Positions 47,770-57,720 of a stretch of 64,000 nt of DNA are shown piece by piece. Each line of letters starts with the position of its first letter. The first letter of the stretch is position 1. The stretch comes from Actinomycetota bacterium (GTDB lineage Bacteria > Actinomycetota > Acidimicrobiia > Acidimicrobiales > JAJPHE01): positions 62,001 through 126,000 of the forward strand of contig DAHUYE010000085.1 in assembly GCA_027315345.1 (NCBI GenBank), read 5' to 3'. The translations under genes and the position numbers were made by a program. The notes below the pieces were generated by a model that saw nothing but the letters and a program-made list of their open reading frames with translations, was not told where the DNA came from and did not search any database.

Positions 47770-49719
47770 GTGCCGGTCAGCACCCGAATCCCGGGTCTGG
47801 ACGGCCTGCGGGCCCTGGCCGTATGCGCCGTGTTGGCCTTCCACTTCGGGGTGCCCGGGGTGGGCGGGGGCATGCTGGGCGTGGACATCTTCTTCGCCCT
47901 GTCCGGGTTCTTGATCACCACCCTGCTCCTGGCCGAACGGGCCGAGACCGGAGGGGTGTCCCTGGGCCGTTTCTGGCAGCGGCGGGCCCGCCGGCTGCTA
48001 CCGGCTCTGATCCTGACCCTGGCCGGGACGGCCGTCCTCAGCCACTGGGTCGCCCTGGTCCCGGCCGCCCAGCTGCGGGGCGATCTGTTGGCGGCGGTGT
48101 ATTACGGATCCAATTGGCACTACGTGGCGGCGGGGGAGAACTACTTCAGCCAGTACGGGGCGCCTTCGCCGTTGCTGCATCTGTGGTCGCTGGCGGTGGA
48201 GGAGCAGTTCTACCTGGTCTGGCCGCTGGTGGCGGTGCTGGTCCTGCGGCGCTGGGGCCGGGTCGGGGTGATGGCCGTAGCCGGGGCCGGCACGGTGGCT
48301 TCGACCGTGTGGACCCTGGTCCTGTACCGCCACGGAGCCGGCGTCTCCCGGCTCTACTACGGGACCGACACCCGGGCCCAGACCCTGCTGGCCGGGGCCA
48401 CTCTGGCGGCGGCGCTGGCCGGGGGCGTCCCGGCCTGGGTCCGGTCGGCGGCCCGGTGGGCGGGGCCGGCCGGCCTGGCCGGCCTGCTGTGGTGCCTCCA
48501 TGACGTGAGCGGATCGGCGGGCTTCCTCTACCAGGGAGGTTTCCTGGTGGTGGCCGTGGCCGCCGGCGCGGTGGTGGCCGCCGCCGCCCTGCAACCCGGG
48601 GCCGGCCTGGCCCGGGCCCTGTCCCTCCGCCCCGTCCGCTACCTGGGCCGCATCTCCTACGGGCTCTACCTGTACCACTGGCCGCTGTTTCTCCTCCTGG
48701 ACCACGCCCGGACCGGGCTGAGCGGGCCCGGCCTGCTGGGTCTGCGGCTGGTGGCCACCGGGACCACGGCGGCCGTGTCGTTCCACCTCATCGAGGAGCC
48801 GATCCGCTCCGGGCGGCTGGGCCGGGCCCGGGGTCGGTGGCGGGCCGCCGGCGCGTTGTCCGCCGGGGCCGTGCTGGGCTCCGCCGGACTGCTGGCTGTC
48901 ACAGCCGGGCCGGCCACTGCCTCGGCGGTCACTCCGCCCACGCCGGTCACTCCCGCCCAGGCCCGGGTGGCCACCGCCCTCCTGGCTCCGGGGCCGCCGC
49001 CCAGCACCACCAGGCCGGTGCGGGCCATGCTGGTCGGTGACTCCATCGGCGTGACCCTGGCCCAGGGTCTCCAGGTCGGCAGCCTCGGGTGGGGGGTCGC
49101 CCTGGACGATCAGGCCGCTCTGGGTTGCGACCTGGACCCCGGCACCACGGTGAACATCAACGGAGCGCCGGGCCCGGCCGGCCAGGGGTGTCCCGACTGG
49201 GCTTCCCAGTGGGCCCAGCTGGTCCAGAGCCAGGACCCGGATGTGGTGGCGGTCGAGCTCGGCCGTTTCGAGACCGCTGACCGGCTCTATGAGGGGCGGT
49301 GGGTGAGCGTCGGAGACGCCGTCTTTGCGGCCCATCTGCAGGCCGAGGTGGTCGAGGCCATCGACATTCTCTCCGCCCGGGGGGCCAAGGTCGTGCTCAT
49401 GACCCTGCCCTACGTCGACCAGACGACCGAGGAACCGGACGGGTCACCCTTGCCCATCAACGACCCGGCCCGGACCCGGGCCTGGAACGCTCTCCTGGGC
49501 CGGGCGGCCGCCCAGCGGCCCGGGGTCGCCTCCGTGCTGAACGTGAACGCCATGCTCGACCCCGGGGGCCACTACGCCGATTTCATCGACGGCATACGGG
49601 TCCGGTCGACCGACCGGGAGCACATCTCGGCCGCCGGGGGAATGCTCGTGCGGCACCTCGTCCTGCCCGTCCTGGCTCAGGTGGGGCTCGCCCACGCCGA
49701 CGCCAGGGTTGATGGCTGA
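47770..49719 (+). CDS. OafA/YrhL-type acyltransferase with C-terminal SGNH domain (first copy)
   Basis: A 649-residue fusion. Residues 5-375 are an acyltransferase-3 membrane domain: GLDGLRALAVCAVLAFHFGV, GVDIFFALSGFLITTLLL, LWSLAVEEQFYLVWPLVA and YLGRISYGLYLYHWPLF. Residues 415-640 are an SGNH-hydrolase-like domain with GDS at about 423-425 and the C-terminal D-x-x-H motif in TDREHISAAGG (H618). The membrane part brings an acyl group across and the SGNH part transfers it, for example acetyl or succinyl to surface sugars. GTG 47770 follows the coaE stop directly. The stop overlaps the next, related gene by 8 bases. Confidence 0.9.
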   Translation: MPVSTRIPGLDGLRALAVCAVLAFHFGVPGVGGGMLGVDIFFALSGFLITTLLLAERAETGGVSLGRFWQRRARRLLPALILTLAGTAVLSHWVALVPAAQLRGDLLAAVYYGSNWHYVAAGENYFSQYGAPSPLLHLWSLAVEEQFYLVWPLVAVLVLRRWGRVGVMAVAGAGTVASTVWTLVLYRHGAGVSRLYYGTDTRAQTLLAGATLAAALAGGVPAWVRSAARWAGPAGLAGLLWCLHDVSGSAGFLYQGGFLVVAVAAGAVVAAAALQPGAGLARALSLRPVRYLGRISYGLYLYHWPLFLLLDHARTGLSGPGLLGLRLVATGTTAAVSFHLIEEPIRSGRLGRARGRWRAAGALSAGAVLGSAGLLAVTAGPATASAVTPPTPVTPAQARVATALLAPGPPPSTTRPVRAMLVGDSIGVTLAQGLQVGSLGWGVALDDQAALGCDLDPGTTVNINGAPGPAGQGCPDWASQWAQLVQSQDPDVVAVELGRFETADRLYEGRWVSVGDAVFAAHLQAEVVEAIDILSARGAKVVLMTLPYVDQTTEEPDGSPLPINDPARTRAWNALLGRAAAQRPGVASVLNVNAMLDPGGHYADFIDGIRVRSTDREHISAAGGMLVRHLVLPVLAQVGLAHADARVDG

Positions 49720-51823
49720 GGAGGACAACAGCTCACCGGTTCCGGTCCGGAGGTCGAGTCCAGTCGGGGTGATGCCGGCCCTGGACGGGCTGAGGGCCCT
49801 GGCCGTCCTGGCCGTCATCGGGTACCACGGCGCCCTGGGCTGGCTGCAGGGTGGCTTCTACGGGGTGGATGCCTTCCTGGTCCTCTCCGGCTTCCTCATC
49901 ACCACCCTGCTGATCTCGGAGTGGGACCGCTCCGGCGGCATCTCCCTGGCCGGTTTCTGGGTCCGCCGGGTCCGCCGCCTGCTGCCGGCCCTCCTGTTGA
50001 TGCTGGCCGGGGTGGCCGCCGTGGTCGGGCTGTTCCCTGGGGTGCTGTCCACGGCCCACCTGGAGGCCGATGCGGTGGCCTCTCTCTTGTACTTGGCCAA
50101 CTGGCACCTGGCCGCCGAGCACGCCAGCTACTTCAGCGCCTATCAGGCCCAGTCACCGCTGCTGCACACCTGGACCTTGGCCATCGAAGAGCAGTTCTAT
50201 GTCGTCTGGCCGTTGGTCATGCTGGCCATCATCAGCCGGCGCAGCCCCCTGGCCCGGGTCCTCTGCACCCGGAACCGCCGGTTGGGGGCGGTGCTGGCCG
50301 TGGCCGTGGCCGGCGCCCTGGCCTCGGCGGCCTGGATGGCCCACCTGGTGCCGGCCGGTGATCCCGATCCGTCCCGGGCCTACTACGGCAGCGACAGCAG
50401 GGCTCAGGGTCTGCTCATCGGGGCGGCGGCGGCGGTGCTGTGCGCTCTCTGGGGCCCGGTCCGGACCCGCCCGGGGCGGTGGGTTCTGGGGGCGGTGGGT
50501 TTGGGCGGGGCGGGGGCGGTGGCGGCCATGTGGAGCCTGGTACCGGACACGTCCCCCCTGGCCTTCCACGGCGGGTTCCTGCTCATCGCCCTGGCCTGCG
50601 CCGGCGTGGTGACCTCGGGGGCCAGGGTGCCGGCCGCCCCGCTCAGCCGGCTGCTGTCCCTCCCACCGGTCCGGTACCTGGGCCGGGTCTCCTACGGGAT
50701 GTACCTGTGGTACTGGCCGGTGCTCCTGGTCATGACCGGGGCCCGGACCGGGGTCCGGGGCTATGCGCTGCTGGGCCTTCGCCTGGTTGTCATAGTGGCC
50801 CTGGCCTCGGCGTCCTACCGGTGGGTGGAGACCCCGGTCCGGCGGGGCGCCCTGCCCGGCTGGCGGGCCCTGGTGGCGCTGCCGGTCACGGCCGGAGCGG
50901 CCGCGGTCGGGATGCTGGTAGCGGTGACGGCCGCCCCGGCGGCCTCGGCCGCCCCCGCCTCCTCGCTGAGTTACCTGGCCGCTCTGGCCCGGCCGGCCCC
51001 CTCCCGGCCGGCGCCCTCCTTCCCGGCCCAGGGGAGCCGGACGGGGACCGGGCCGGTGCGGATCCTCCTGGTGGGGGACTCCATGGCCGGGACCCTCGGA
51101 GTGGGGCTGGCCCAGGTGGCGGGGGAGTACGGGGCTCAGATCGTCAACGAGGGCCAGGCCGGCTGTTCCATAGCCATGTCCGGCCAGATCAAGGTTCTCG
51201 ACTTCCAGCTGGATCCGTCCGCCCCCTGCGTGGTCAATGACCCGGCGGCGCTCCTGGCCGACATGGCCGGCTGGGTCCGCCACTACGACCCCGACGTGGT
51301 GGTCTATCTGGCTCGCAGCGAGGTTCTCACCCAGAACCTCGGCGGCCGGTGGCTGCACCTCGGAGACCCGGCCTTCGACACCTGGGTCCGCAGCCGGTTC
51401 CGGGCCATGGTGCCGGTGCTGGCCTCGAGCGGGGCCAAGGTGGTCCTCATGACCACCCCCTACTACGACACCGGCGAAGAAGGCAGCGGTGACGCCTGGC
51501 CCGAGGACGCCCCCTCCCGGGTGGTGGAGGACAACTCCATCATCACCTCGGTGGCCGGCGCGTCCGGAGCCACGGTGGTGAACCTGAACGGATTGGTCTC
51601 CCCGGAACGGGCCTTCGCCCGGACGGTGGGCGGGGTGACGCTGCGCTGCCTGGACGGGGCCCACTTCACCACCGCCGGCGGCCGGTGGCTGGCAGCCAAG
51701 GTCCTACCCGGGCTGGTGAAGCTGGGCCGGGGCCACGCCGCCGCTCCAATTACCGCCAACCGGACGAATCTCCTGCCCTCCAGCGTTCCGGTTTGGTGGC
51801 CCAAGCTGCCCTGCGCCTCCTAG
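49712..51823 (+). CDS. OafA/YrhL-type acyltransferase with C-terminal SGNH domain (second copy)
   Basis: A 703-residue paralogue of the preceding protein with the same plan: MPALDGLRALAVLAVIGYHG, GVDAFLVLSGFLITTLLISE, TWTLAIEEQFYVVWPLVMLA, LGRVSYGMYLWYWPVL, then an SGNH domain with VGDSMAGTLGVGLA (about 453-466) and H in CLDGAHFTTAGG (about 650). The membrane half has an extra Thr/Arg-containing loop. Tandem duplication with divergence suggests two acyl decorations or two acceptor positions. ATG 49712 lies inside the end of the first copy. Followed by two hairpins. Confidence 0.9.
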   Translation: MAEEDNSSPVPVRRSSPVGVMPALDGLRALAVLAVIGYHGALGWLQGGFYGVDAFLVLSGFLITTLLISEWDRSGGISLAGFWVRRVRRLLPALLLMLAGVAAVVGLFPGVLSTAHLEADAVASLLYLANWHLAAEHASYFSAYQAQSPLLHTWTLAIEEQFYVVWPLVMLAIISRRSPLARVLCTRNRRLGAVLAVAVAGALASAAWMAHLVPAGDPDPSRAYYGSDSRAQGLLIGAAAAVLCALWGPVRTRPGRWVLGAVGLGGAGAVAAMWSLVPDTSPLAFHGGFLLIALACAGVVTSGARVPAAPLSRLLSLPPVRYLGRVSYGMYLWYWPVLLVMTGARTGVRGYALLGLRLVVIVALASASYRWVETPVRRGALPGWRALVALPVTAGAAAVGMLVAVTAAPAASAAPASSLSYLAALARPAPSRPAPSFPAQGSRTGTGPVRILLVGDSMAGTLGVGLAQVAGEYGAQIVNEGQAGCSIAMSGQIKVLDFQLDPSAPCVVNDPAALLADMAGWVRHYDPDVVVYLARSEVLTQNLGGRWLHLGDPAFDTWVRSRFRAMVPVLASSGAKVVLMTTPYYDTGEEGSGDAWPEDAPSRVVEDNSIITSVAGASGATVVNLNGLVSPERAFARTVGGVTLRCLDGAHFTTAGGRWLAAKVLPGLVKLGRGHAAAPITANRTNLLPSSVPVWWPKLPCAS

Positions 51824-51843
51824 ATAGCTCCAGATAGGAGGAA

Positions 51844-51892
51844 GCCGCCCTCTCGGCGGCGAAAGAGGTCCACAGCGCCCCCCTTGCGGGGC
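51844..51892 (+). terminator. two hairpins after the acyltransferase operon
   Basis: GCCGCC-ctctc-GGCGGC (51844-51860) and GCCCC-ccttgc-GGGGC (51877-51892) fall in the 80-base gap between the second acyltransferase and the secreted hydrolase. Neither is followed by a T-run. Confidence 0.45.
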
Positions 51893-51903
51893 CCACCGGA
51901 CCC

Positions 51904-52788
51904 ATGCGACGCAGACTTCTCCTCCTGGCCACCGCGGCCGCCGCCGTCATCGCCGCGGCGGTGCCTTCCCTGGCCGCCGGCGCCGCTTCCCCGGACACTT
52001 CGGTGGCTCCGGGCCCGGGCTACGTCGAGTTGAGTTCCCTCTCCTACGGTCCCGACCCCGCCGAGGGACTGGATGCCTATCTACCGACGCAGGCCGCGGC
52101 CTCCCCCCGCCCGGCGGTCATCGTCATCCATGGGGGCGGCTGGGAGTCGGGCCGCCGGGCCGACATGGCCACCGAGGCCCAGGCCCTGGCCCGGTCCGGC
52201 CTGGTGGCGGTCAACATCGACTACCCCCTGGATGCCGACGCCGGCCGGGGCTTCCCCCAGGAGCTGACTGCCGCCGAGGCTGCCGTGGCCTGGGTCCGCT
52301 CCCACGCTGCCGTACTGCACGTGGATCCGGCCCGGATCGGGGCTCTGGGCGCCTCGGCCGGGGGCAATCTGGCCCTGGAGCTGGGGGCCGCCGGCCAGGT
52401 TTCCGCCGTCGTGTCCTGGTCGGGCCCGACCCGGCTGGCCGCCTACGAGGAGGCGCCCTATTCGCCGTGCACCCAGCCGGCCTGCGGGGCCCTGTCCCTC
52501 TCCTATGCCGTCTACCGCTACCTGGGCTGCCTCCCGTCGTCCTGTCCCGGCCTCTACGACGCCGCCAGTCCGGAATCCCACCTGGCCGGCACCCACGCCA
52601 CCTACCTGGTGTGGAACTCCTCGGACGAGCTGGTCCCGCTCAGCCAGGCCGACGGCTTCGTGGCCGCCGCCCGCCGGGCCGGCCTGAAGGTGGAGGAGCG
52701 GGTCATTCCCGGACACCTCCATGCCGGCCAGTACGAGGGCAAGGCCCTGGCCCGGTCGGTCGATTTCCTGGTCTCCCAACTGGGCTGA
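51904..52788 (+). CDS. secreted alpha/beta hydrolase (HGGGW-type esterase/lipase)
   Basis: A 294-residue exported esterase of the hormone-sensitive-lipase-like group. A Sec signal (MRRRLLLLATAAAAVIAAAV, cleavage likely after the Ala-rich AAGAA near residue 28) precedes the hydrolase fold. The oxyanion motif is HGGGW (76-80), nucleophile S151 in GASAGGN, D241 in NSSDELVP and His in GHLHAGQ (H271 or H273). Four cysteines (C189, C194, C209, C214) in the lid region could form disulfides outside the cell. ATG 51904 follows the paired hairpins with no clear ribosome site. Substrate unknown; deacylation of surface glycans or lipids is only a thought from context. Confidence 0.87.
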   Translation: MRRRLLLLATAAAAVIAAAVPSLAAGAASPDTSVAPGPGYVELSSLSYGPDPAEGLDAYLPTQAAASPRPAVIVIHGGGWESGRRADMATEAQALARSGLVAVNIDYPLDADAGRGFPQELTAAEAAVAWVRSHAAVLHVDPARIGALGASAGGNLALELGAAGQVSAVVSWSGPTRLAAYEEAPYSPCTQPACGALSLSYAVYRYLGCLPSSCPGLYDAASPESHLAGTHATYLVWNSSDELVPLSQADGFVAAARRAGLKVEERVIPGHLHAGQYEGKALARSVDFLVSQLG

Positions 52789-52821
52789 TCAGGTCCCGTC
52801 CGGCCCGTCACAGGCCCCCGG

Positions 52822-52827
52822 TACCAT
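52822..52827 (+). promoter_or_regulatory. -10 box TACCAT, probable leaderless promoter of uvrB-uvrA
   Basis: TACCAT is followed by 9 bases (CGGGCCCTG) and ATG 52837. The same hexamer precedes bcp and polA at matching distances. Confidence 0.5.
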
Positions 52828-52836
52828 CGGGCCCTG

Positions 52837-54858
52837 ATGCCCGATTTCAAGGTCCGGAGTGATTTCGACCCGGCTGGGGACCAGCCCACGGCCATCGAGG
52901 CGCTGGCCCGCGGCGTGCAGCGGGGGGATCGGTTCCAGACCCTCCTGGGCATAACCGGCAGCGGTAAGAGCGCCACCATCGCCTGGACCATCGAGGCGGT
53001 CCAGAAGCCGACTTTGGTCATTGCCCCCAACAAGTCCCTGGCTGCCCAGCTGGCCAACGAGTTCCGGGAGTTCTTCCCGGACAACCGGGTCGAGTACTTC
53101 GTCTCCTACTACGACTACTACCAGCCCGAGGCCTACATACCCTCCAGCGACACCTATATAGAAAAGGACTCGTCCATCAATGACGAGGTGGAGCGGCTGC
53201 GTCATTCCACCACCGAGGCCCTCCTCACCCGCCGGGACGTGATCGTGGTGGCGTCGGTGTCCTGCATCTACGGCCTGGGATCGCCCGAGGAGTACCGCAA
53301 CCGGAACCTGGTCCTGACCGTGGGCCAGGAGCGCGACCAGCGGGAGATGCTCTCCCGGCTGATCGACATGAGCTACGAGCGCAACGACGCCAACCTGGTC
53401 CGCGGCAAGTTCCGGGTCCGGGGCGACACGGTCGAGATCCACCCCGCCTATGACCCCACCGCCGTTCGCGTCGAGCTGTTCGGGGATGAGATCGAGCGGA
53501 TCACCAGCTTCGACACCCTGACCGGTGAGCAGCTGGGCGAGTTGACCGAGTTGGTCATCTTTCCGGCCACCCACTATGTGGCCGGCCAGGAGAGGATGCG
53601 CCGGGCGATCCTGGGCATCGAGGAGGAGCTGCAGCAGCGTCTGGCCTGGTTCGAGAAGGAGGGCAAGCTGCTGGAGGCCCAGCGGCTCCGGATGCGGACC
53701 CAGTACGACCTGGAGATGATGCAGGAGGTCGGCTTCTGCAGCGGCATCGAGAACTACAGCCGTCACATCGACGGGCGCAGCGCCGGCCAGCCCGCCCACA
53801 CCCTGATCGACTTCTTCCCGGACGACTACCTCCTGGTCATCGACGAGAGCCACGTAACCGTGCCCCAGCTGCACGGCCAGTACGAGGGGGACCGTTCCCG
53901 GAAGGAGACCCTGGTCGATCACGGCTTCCGTCTCCCTTCGGCGGTGGACAACCGTCCCCTGCGCTTCGATGAGTTCTACGAGCGGGTCAACCAGTGCATC
54001 TTCCTGTCGGCCACCCCGTCGCCCTACGAGATCGCCCAGTCGTCCCAGGTGGTGGAGCAGATCGTCCGGCCCACCGGCCTGGTCGACCCCGAGGTGGTGG
54101 TCAAGCCGACCAAGGGCCAGGTGGACGACCTGATCGAGGCCATCAACGAGCGCACCGAGCGGGGCGACCGGGTCCTCGTCACCACCCTGACCAAGAAGAT
54201 GGCCGAGGACCTTACCGACTACCTGCTGGAGATGGGTCTCAAGGTCCGCTACCTCCACTCCAACATCGACACCATCGAGCGCATCGAGATCCTCCGGGAC
54301 CTGCGCCTGGGGGAGTTCGACGTCCTGGTCGGCATCAACCTGCTGCGGGAGGGCCTGGACCTGCCCGAGGTGTCCCTGGTGGCCATCCTGGATGCGGACA
54401 AGGAGGGCTTCCTGCGCAGCGAAACCTCGCTCATCCAGACCATGGGAAGGGCGGCCCGGAACGTGGACGGGGCGGTGTTCATGTACGCCGACACCGTCAC
54501 CGACTCCATGCGGCGGGCCATCTCCGAGACCCAGCGCCGCCGGGCCGTGCAACAGGCCTACAACGCCGAGCACGGCATCGATCCCCAGACCATCCGGAAG
54601 GCCGTCACCGACATTTTGGCCCAGCTTCGCCCGGCCGAGGGGGGCAAGGGGGGCAAGGCGCCCACGCCTAATCGGGAACGCAGAGGGAAGCGGGTGCGGA
54701 GCGATTTCGCCGAGCTGCCCCGAGAGGAGCTCGACCGGCTCATCCGCACCCTGGAGGACGAGATGAAGGACGCCTCGGCCGATCTGCGCTTCGAATACGC
54801 CGCCCGACTGCGGGACGAGATTAATGACTTGAAGCGCGAGCTGAGGGAGCTGGTCTAG
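52837..54858 (+). CDS. uvrB: excinuclease ABC subunit B
   Basis: Helicase-like damage-verifying subunit of nucleotide excision repair (673 residues). Walker A is [14 protein letters not shown], the damage-probing beta-hairpin region is [20 protein letters not shown], the DEAD-type box is [11 protein letters not shown], motif VI is [19 protein letters not shown], and the C-terminal UVR/coiled-coil motif ([20 protein letters not shown]) binds UvrC. It is immediately upstream of uvrA with a one-base overlap (TAGTG). Confidence 0.97.
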   Translation: MPDFKVRSDFDPAGDQPTAIEALARGVQRGDRFQTLLGITGSGKSATIAWTIEAVQKPTLVIAPNKSLAAQLANEFREFFPDNRVEYFVSYYDYYQPEAYIPSSDTYIEKDSSINDEVERLRHSTTEALLTRRDVIVVASVSCIYGLGSPEEYRNRNLVLTVGQERDQREMLSRLIDMSYERNDANLVRGKFRVRGDTVEIHPAYDPTAVRVELFGDEIERITSFDTLTGEQLGELTELVIFPATHYVAGQERMRRAILGIEEELQQRLAWFEKEGKLLEAQRLRMRTQYDLEMMQEVGFCSGIENYSRHIDGRSAGQPAHTLIDFFPDDYLLVIDESHVTVPQLHGQYEGDRSRKETLVDHGFRLPSAVDNRPLRFDEFYERVNQCIFLSATPSPYEIAQSSQVVEQIVRPTGLVDPEVVVKPTKGQVDDLIEAINERTERGDRVLVTTLTKKMAEDLTDYLLEMGLKVRYLHSNIDTIERIEILRDLRLGEFDVLVGINLLREGLDLPEVSLVAILDADKEGFLRSETSLIQTMGRAARNVDGAVFMYADTVTDSMRRAISETQRRRAVQQAYNAEHGIDPQTIRKAVTDILAQLRPAEGGKGGKAPTPNRERRGKRVRSDFAELPREELDRLIRTLEDEMKDASADLRFEYAARLRDEINDLKRELRELV

Positions 54859-57689
54859 TGGCTGACAAGCTGGTCGTGCGCGGGGCGCGCGAACACAACC
54901 TGCGCAACGTTTCCATCGAGTTGCCCCGGGACAAGCTCATCGTCTTCACCGGCCTTTCCGGCTCGGGCAAGTCGTCCCTGGCCTTCGACACCATCTATGC
55001 CGAGGGGCAGCGCCGCTACGTCGAGTCGCTGTCCTCCTACGCCCGGCAGTTCCTGGGTCAGATGGACAAGCCCGACGTCGACTTCATCGAAGGCCTCAGC
55101 CCGGCCATATCCATCGACCAGAAGTCCGCCTCCCGTAACCCGCGTTCGACGGTCGGGACCATCACCGAGGTCTACGACTACCTGCGGCTTCTCTACGCCC
55201 GCATCGGGGTCCCCCACTGTCCGAACTGCGGTGAGACCGTCACCCGCCAGACTCCGCAGCAAATCGTGGACCGGGTCCTGGAGTTGCCCGACGGAACCCG
55301 CTTCCAGGTGCTGGCCCCGGTGGTGCGGGGCCGCAAGGGCGAGTACGAGGGTCTGCTGGAGGAGCTGGCCCAGTCCGGCTACGCCCGAGCCCGCATCGAC
55401 GGGGAGCTGGTCGAGCTCTCCGATCCACCCAAGCTGGCCCGCTACGAGAACCACACTATCCAGGTGGTGGTGGACCGCCTGGTGCGCCGGGGCGGGATCG
55501 AGCGCCGCCTCACCGATTCCCTGGAGACCGCCCTGCGCCTGGCCGAGGGCGTGGCCGAGGTCCAGCTGTTCACCGATACGGACACCGATGAGGTCCTCAC
55601 CTTCAGCCAGCACCTGGCCTGTCCCAAGTGCGGCCTGTCCTTCGATGAGTTGGCGCCCCGCAGCTTCTCCTTCAACTCCCCCTACGGGGCCTGCCCCAAC
55701 TGCGCCGGTCTGGGCACCAAGTTCGAGGTGGATCCGGAGCTGGTCGTCCCCGACGTCGACCTGTCGGTGGAGGAGGGTGCCATCCATCCCTGGTCGGGGG
55801 CGAGGGGGGAGTACTTCTCCCGGGTCCTGGAGGCGGTGGCCGACGCCTACAAGTTCAAGACCAGCGTGGCCTGGAAGAAGCTCAAGAAGTCCGACCAGCA
55901 GGTGCTCCTGCACGGCTCGGGCGCCAAGCAGGTCCACGTGCAGTACAAGAACCGTTATAACCGGGTCCGCTCGTACCACACCACCTACGAGGGGGTCATC
56001 CCGTATCTCACCCGGCGCCACTCCGAGGCCGACTCGGATCACATGCGGGAGCAGATCGAGGGCTACATGCGCGAGGTGCCCTGCCCGGTGTGCGACGGCG
56101 CCCGCCTCAAGCCTGAGTCCCTGGCGGTCACGGTGGACGGCCGGAATATCCGCGAGCTGTGCGACTTGTCCATCGCCCTGGCCTCGGAGGCCATGGCGGC
56201 CCTGGAGCTGACCGAGCGCGACCATCTCATCGCCGATCGGGTGCTCAAGGAGATCCGGGCCCGTATCCAGTTCCTACTGGATGTCGGCTTGGACTACCTC
56301 ACCCTCAACCGCTCGGCCGCCACCCTGGCCGGCGGGGAGGCCCAGCGCATCCGGTTGGCCAGCCAGATCGGCAGTGGGCTGGTGGGGGTGCTCTACGTGC
56401 TGGACGAGCCCTCCATCGGGCTGCACCAGCGGGACAACCGCAAGCTCATTGACACCCTGATCCGCCTCCGGGACCTGGGCAACACCGTGATCGTGGTCGA
56501 ACACGATGAGGACACCATCCGGGTGGCCGACCACGTGGTCGACATCGGCCCCGGGGCCGGTGAACACGGTGGCGAGGTGGTCGTCTCCGGGCCGCTCAAG
56601 TCGCTGCTGGCCAACAAGCGCAGCATGACCGGCCAGTACCTCAAGGGGACCAAGAAGATCCCGGTCCCGGCCATGCGGCGGGAGCCGGGCGAGGAATGGT
56701 TGACGGTCCGGGGCGCCAACGAGCACAACCTGCGGGATGTCGACGTGGAGTTCCCCCTGGGCTGTTTCGTGGCCGTCACCGGCGTGTCGGGGTCGGGCAA
56801 GTCGACCCTGGTCAACGACATCCTCTACCACGCCCTCATGCAGAAGATCTACAAATCCAAGACGGTACCGGGCCGGCACAAGCGGGTGGAGGGCATCGAG
56901 TACCTGGACAAGGTCATCAACATCGACCAGTCACCCATCGGCCGCACCCCCCGGTCCAACCCGGCCACCTACACCGGGGTGTTCGACTCCATCCGCAAGC
57001 TGTTCTCCCAGACCCAGGAGGCCAAGGTCCGGGGCTATCAGCCCGGCCGCTTCTCCTTCAACGTCAAAGGGGGACGGTGCGAGGCCTGCGCCGGGGACGG
57101 CACCATCAAGATCGAGATGCACTTCCTGCCCGACGTGTACGTCCCGTGCGAGGTATGCAAGGGAGCCCGGTACAACCGGGACACCCTGGATGTCACCTTC
57201 AAGGGCAAGAACATCGCCGAGGTGCTGGAGATGTCCTGCGAGGAGGCGACCGACTACTTCTCCAACCAGCCCTCCATCGCCCGGCACATGGCCACCCTGG
57301 TCGACGTCGGCCTCGGCTATGTCCGCCTGGGCCAGCCCGCTCCCACCCTGTCCGGAGGTGAGGCCCAGCGGGTCAAGCTGTCCTCCGAGCTGTCGAAGCG
57401 CTCGACCGGCCACACCATCTACATCCTGGACGAGCCCACCACCGGCCTTCATTTCGAGGATGTGCGCCGCCTGCTCATCGTCCTGTCCCGCCTGGTCGAT
57501 CAGGGCAACACCGTGCTGGTCATCGAACACAACCTGGACGTGATCAAGACGGCCGACTGGATCGTGGACCTCGGTCCCGAGGGCGGGGACGGCGGGGGGC
57601 TGGTCGTGGTGGAGGGAACGCCCGAGACGGTGGCCAAGACCTCCGAGAGTCACACCGGACGCTTCCTGGCCCCGGTCCTCGGGCTGTAA
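54858..57689 (+). CDS. uvrA: excinuclease ABC subunit A
   Basis: Damage-recognition ATPase (943 residues) with two ABC modules: Walker [20 protein letters not shown] and [19 protein letters not shown], signatures [19 protein letters not shown] and [19 protein letters not shown]. Zinc-binding cysteines are seen in [16 protein letters not shown]...CPNCAG and CEACAG...CEVCKG. GTG 54858 shares a base with the uvrB stop. The gene ends with a hairpin facing nadA. Confidence 0.97.
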   Translation: MADKLVVRGAREHNLRNVSIELPRDKLIVFTGLSGSGKSSLAFDTIYAEGQRRYVESLSSYARQFLGQMDKPDVDFIEGLSPAISIDQKSASRNPRSTVGTITEVYDYLRLLYARIGVPHCPNCGETVTRQTPQQIVDRVLELPDGTRFQVLAPVVRGRKGEYEGLLEELAQSGYARARIDGELVELSDPPKLARYENHTIQVVVDRLVRRGGIERRLTDSLETALRLAEGVAEVQLFTDTDTDEVLTFSQHLACPKCGLSFDELAPRSFSFNSPYGACPNCAGLGTKFEVDPELVVPDVDLSVEEGAIHPWSGARGEYFSRVLEAVADAYKFKTSVAWKKLKKSDQQVLLHGSGAKQVHVQYKNRYNRVRSYHTTYEGVIPYLTRRHSEADSDHMREQIEGYMREVPCPVCDGARLKPESLAVTVDGRNIRELCDLSIALASEAMAALELTERDHLIADRVLKEIRARIQFLLDVGLDYLTLNRSAATLAGGEAQRIRLASQIGSGLVGVLYVLDEPSIGLHQRDNRKLIDTLIRLRDLGNTVIVVEHDEDTIRVADHVVDIGPGAGEHGGEVVVSGPLKSLLANKRSMTGQYLKGTKKIPVPAMRREPGEEWLTVRGANEHNLRDVDVEFPLGCFVAVTGVSGSGKSTLVNDILYHALMQKIYKSKTVPGRHKRVEGIEYLDKVINIDQSPIGRTPRSNPATYTGVFDSIRKLFSQTQEAKVRGYQPGRFSFNVKGGRCEACAGDGTIKIEMHFLPDVYVPCEVCKGARYNRDTLDVTFKGKNIAEVLEMSCEEATDYFSNQPSIARHMATLVDVGLGYVRLGQPAPTLSGGEAQRVKLSSELSKRSTGHTIYILDEPTTGLHFEDVRRLLIVLSRLVDQGNTVLVIEHNLDVIKTADWIVDLGPEGGDGGGLVVVEGTPETVAKTSESHTGRFLAPVLGL

Positions 57690-57691
57690 CC

Positions 57692-57707
57692 CCGGGGTAG
57701 CCCCCGG
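57692..57707. terminator. hairpin between convergent uvrA and nadA
   Basis: CCGGGG-tagc-CCCCGG is a perfect 6-bp stem with a 4-base loop, placed 3 bases after the uvrA stop and 14 bases before the nadA stop. It could serve both directions; there is no T-tract. Confidence 0.45.
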
Positions 57708-57720
57708 ATCGGGTCCGGCC

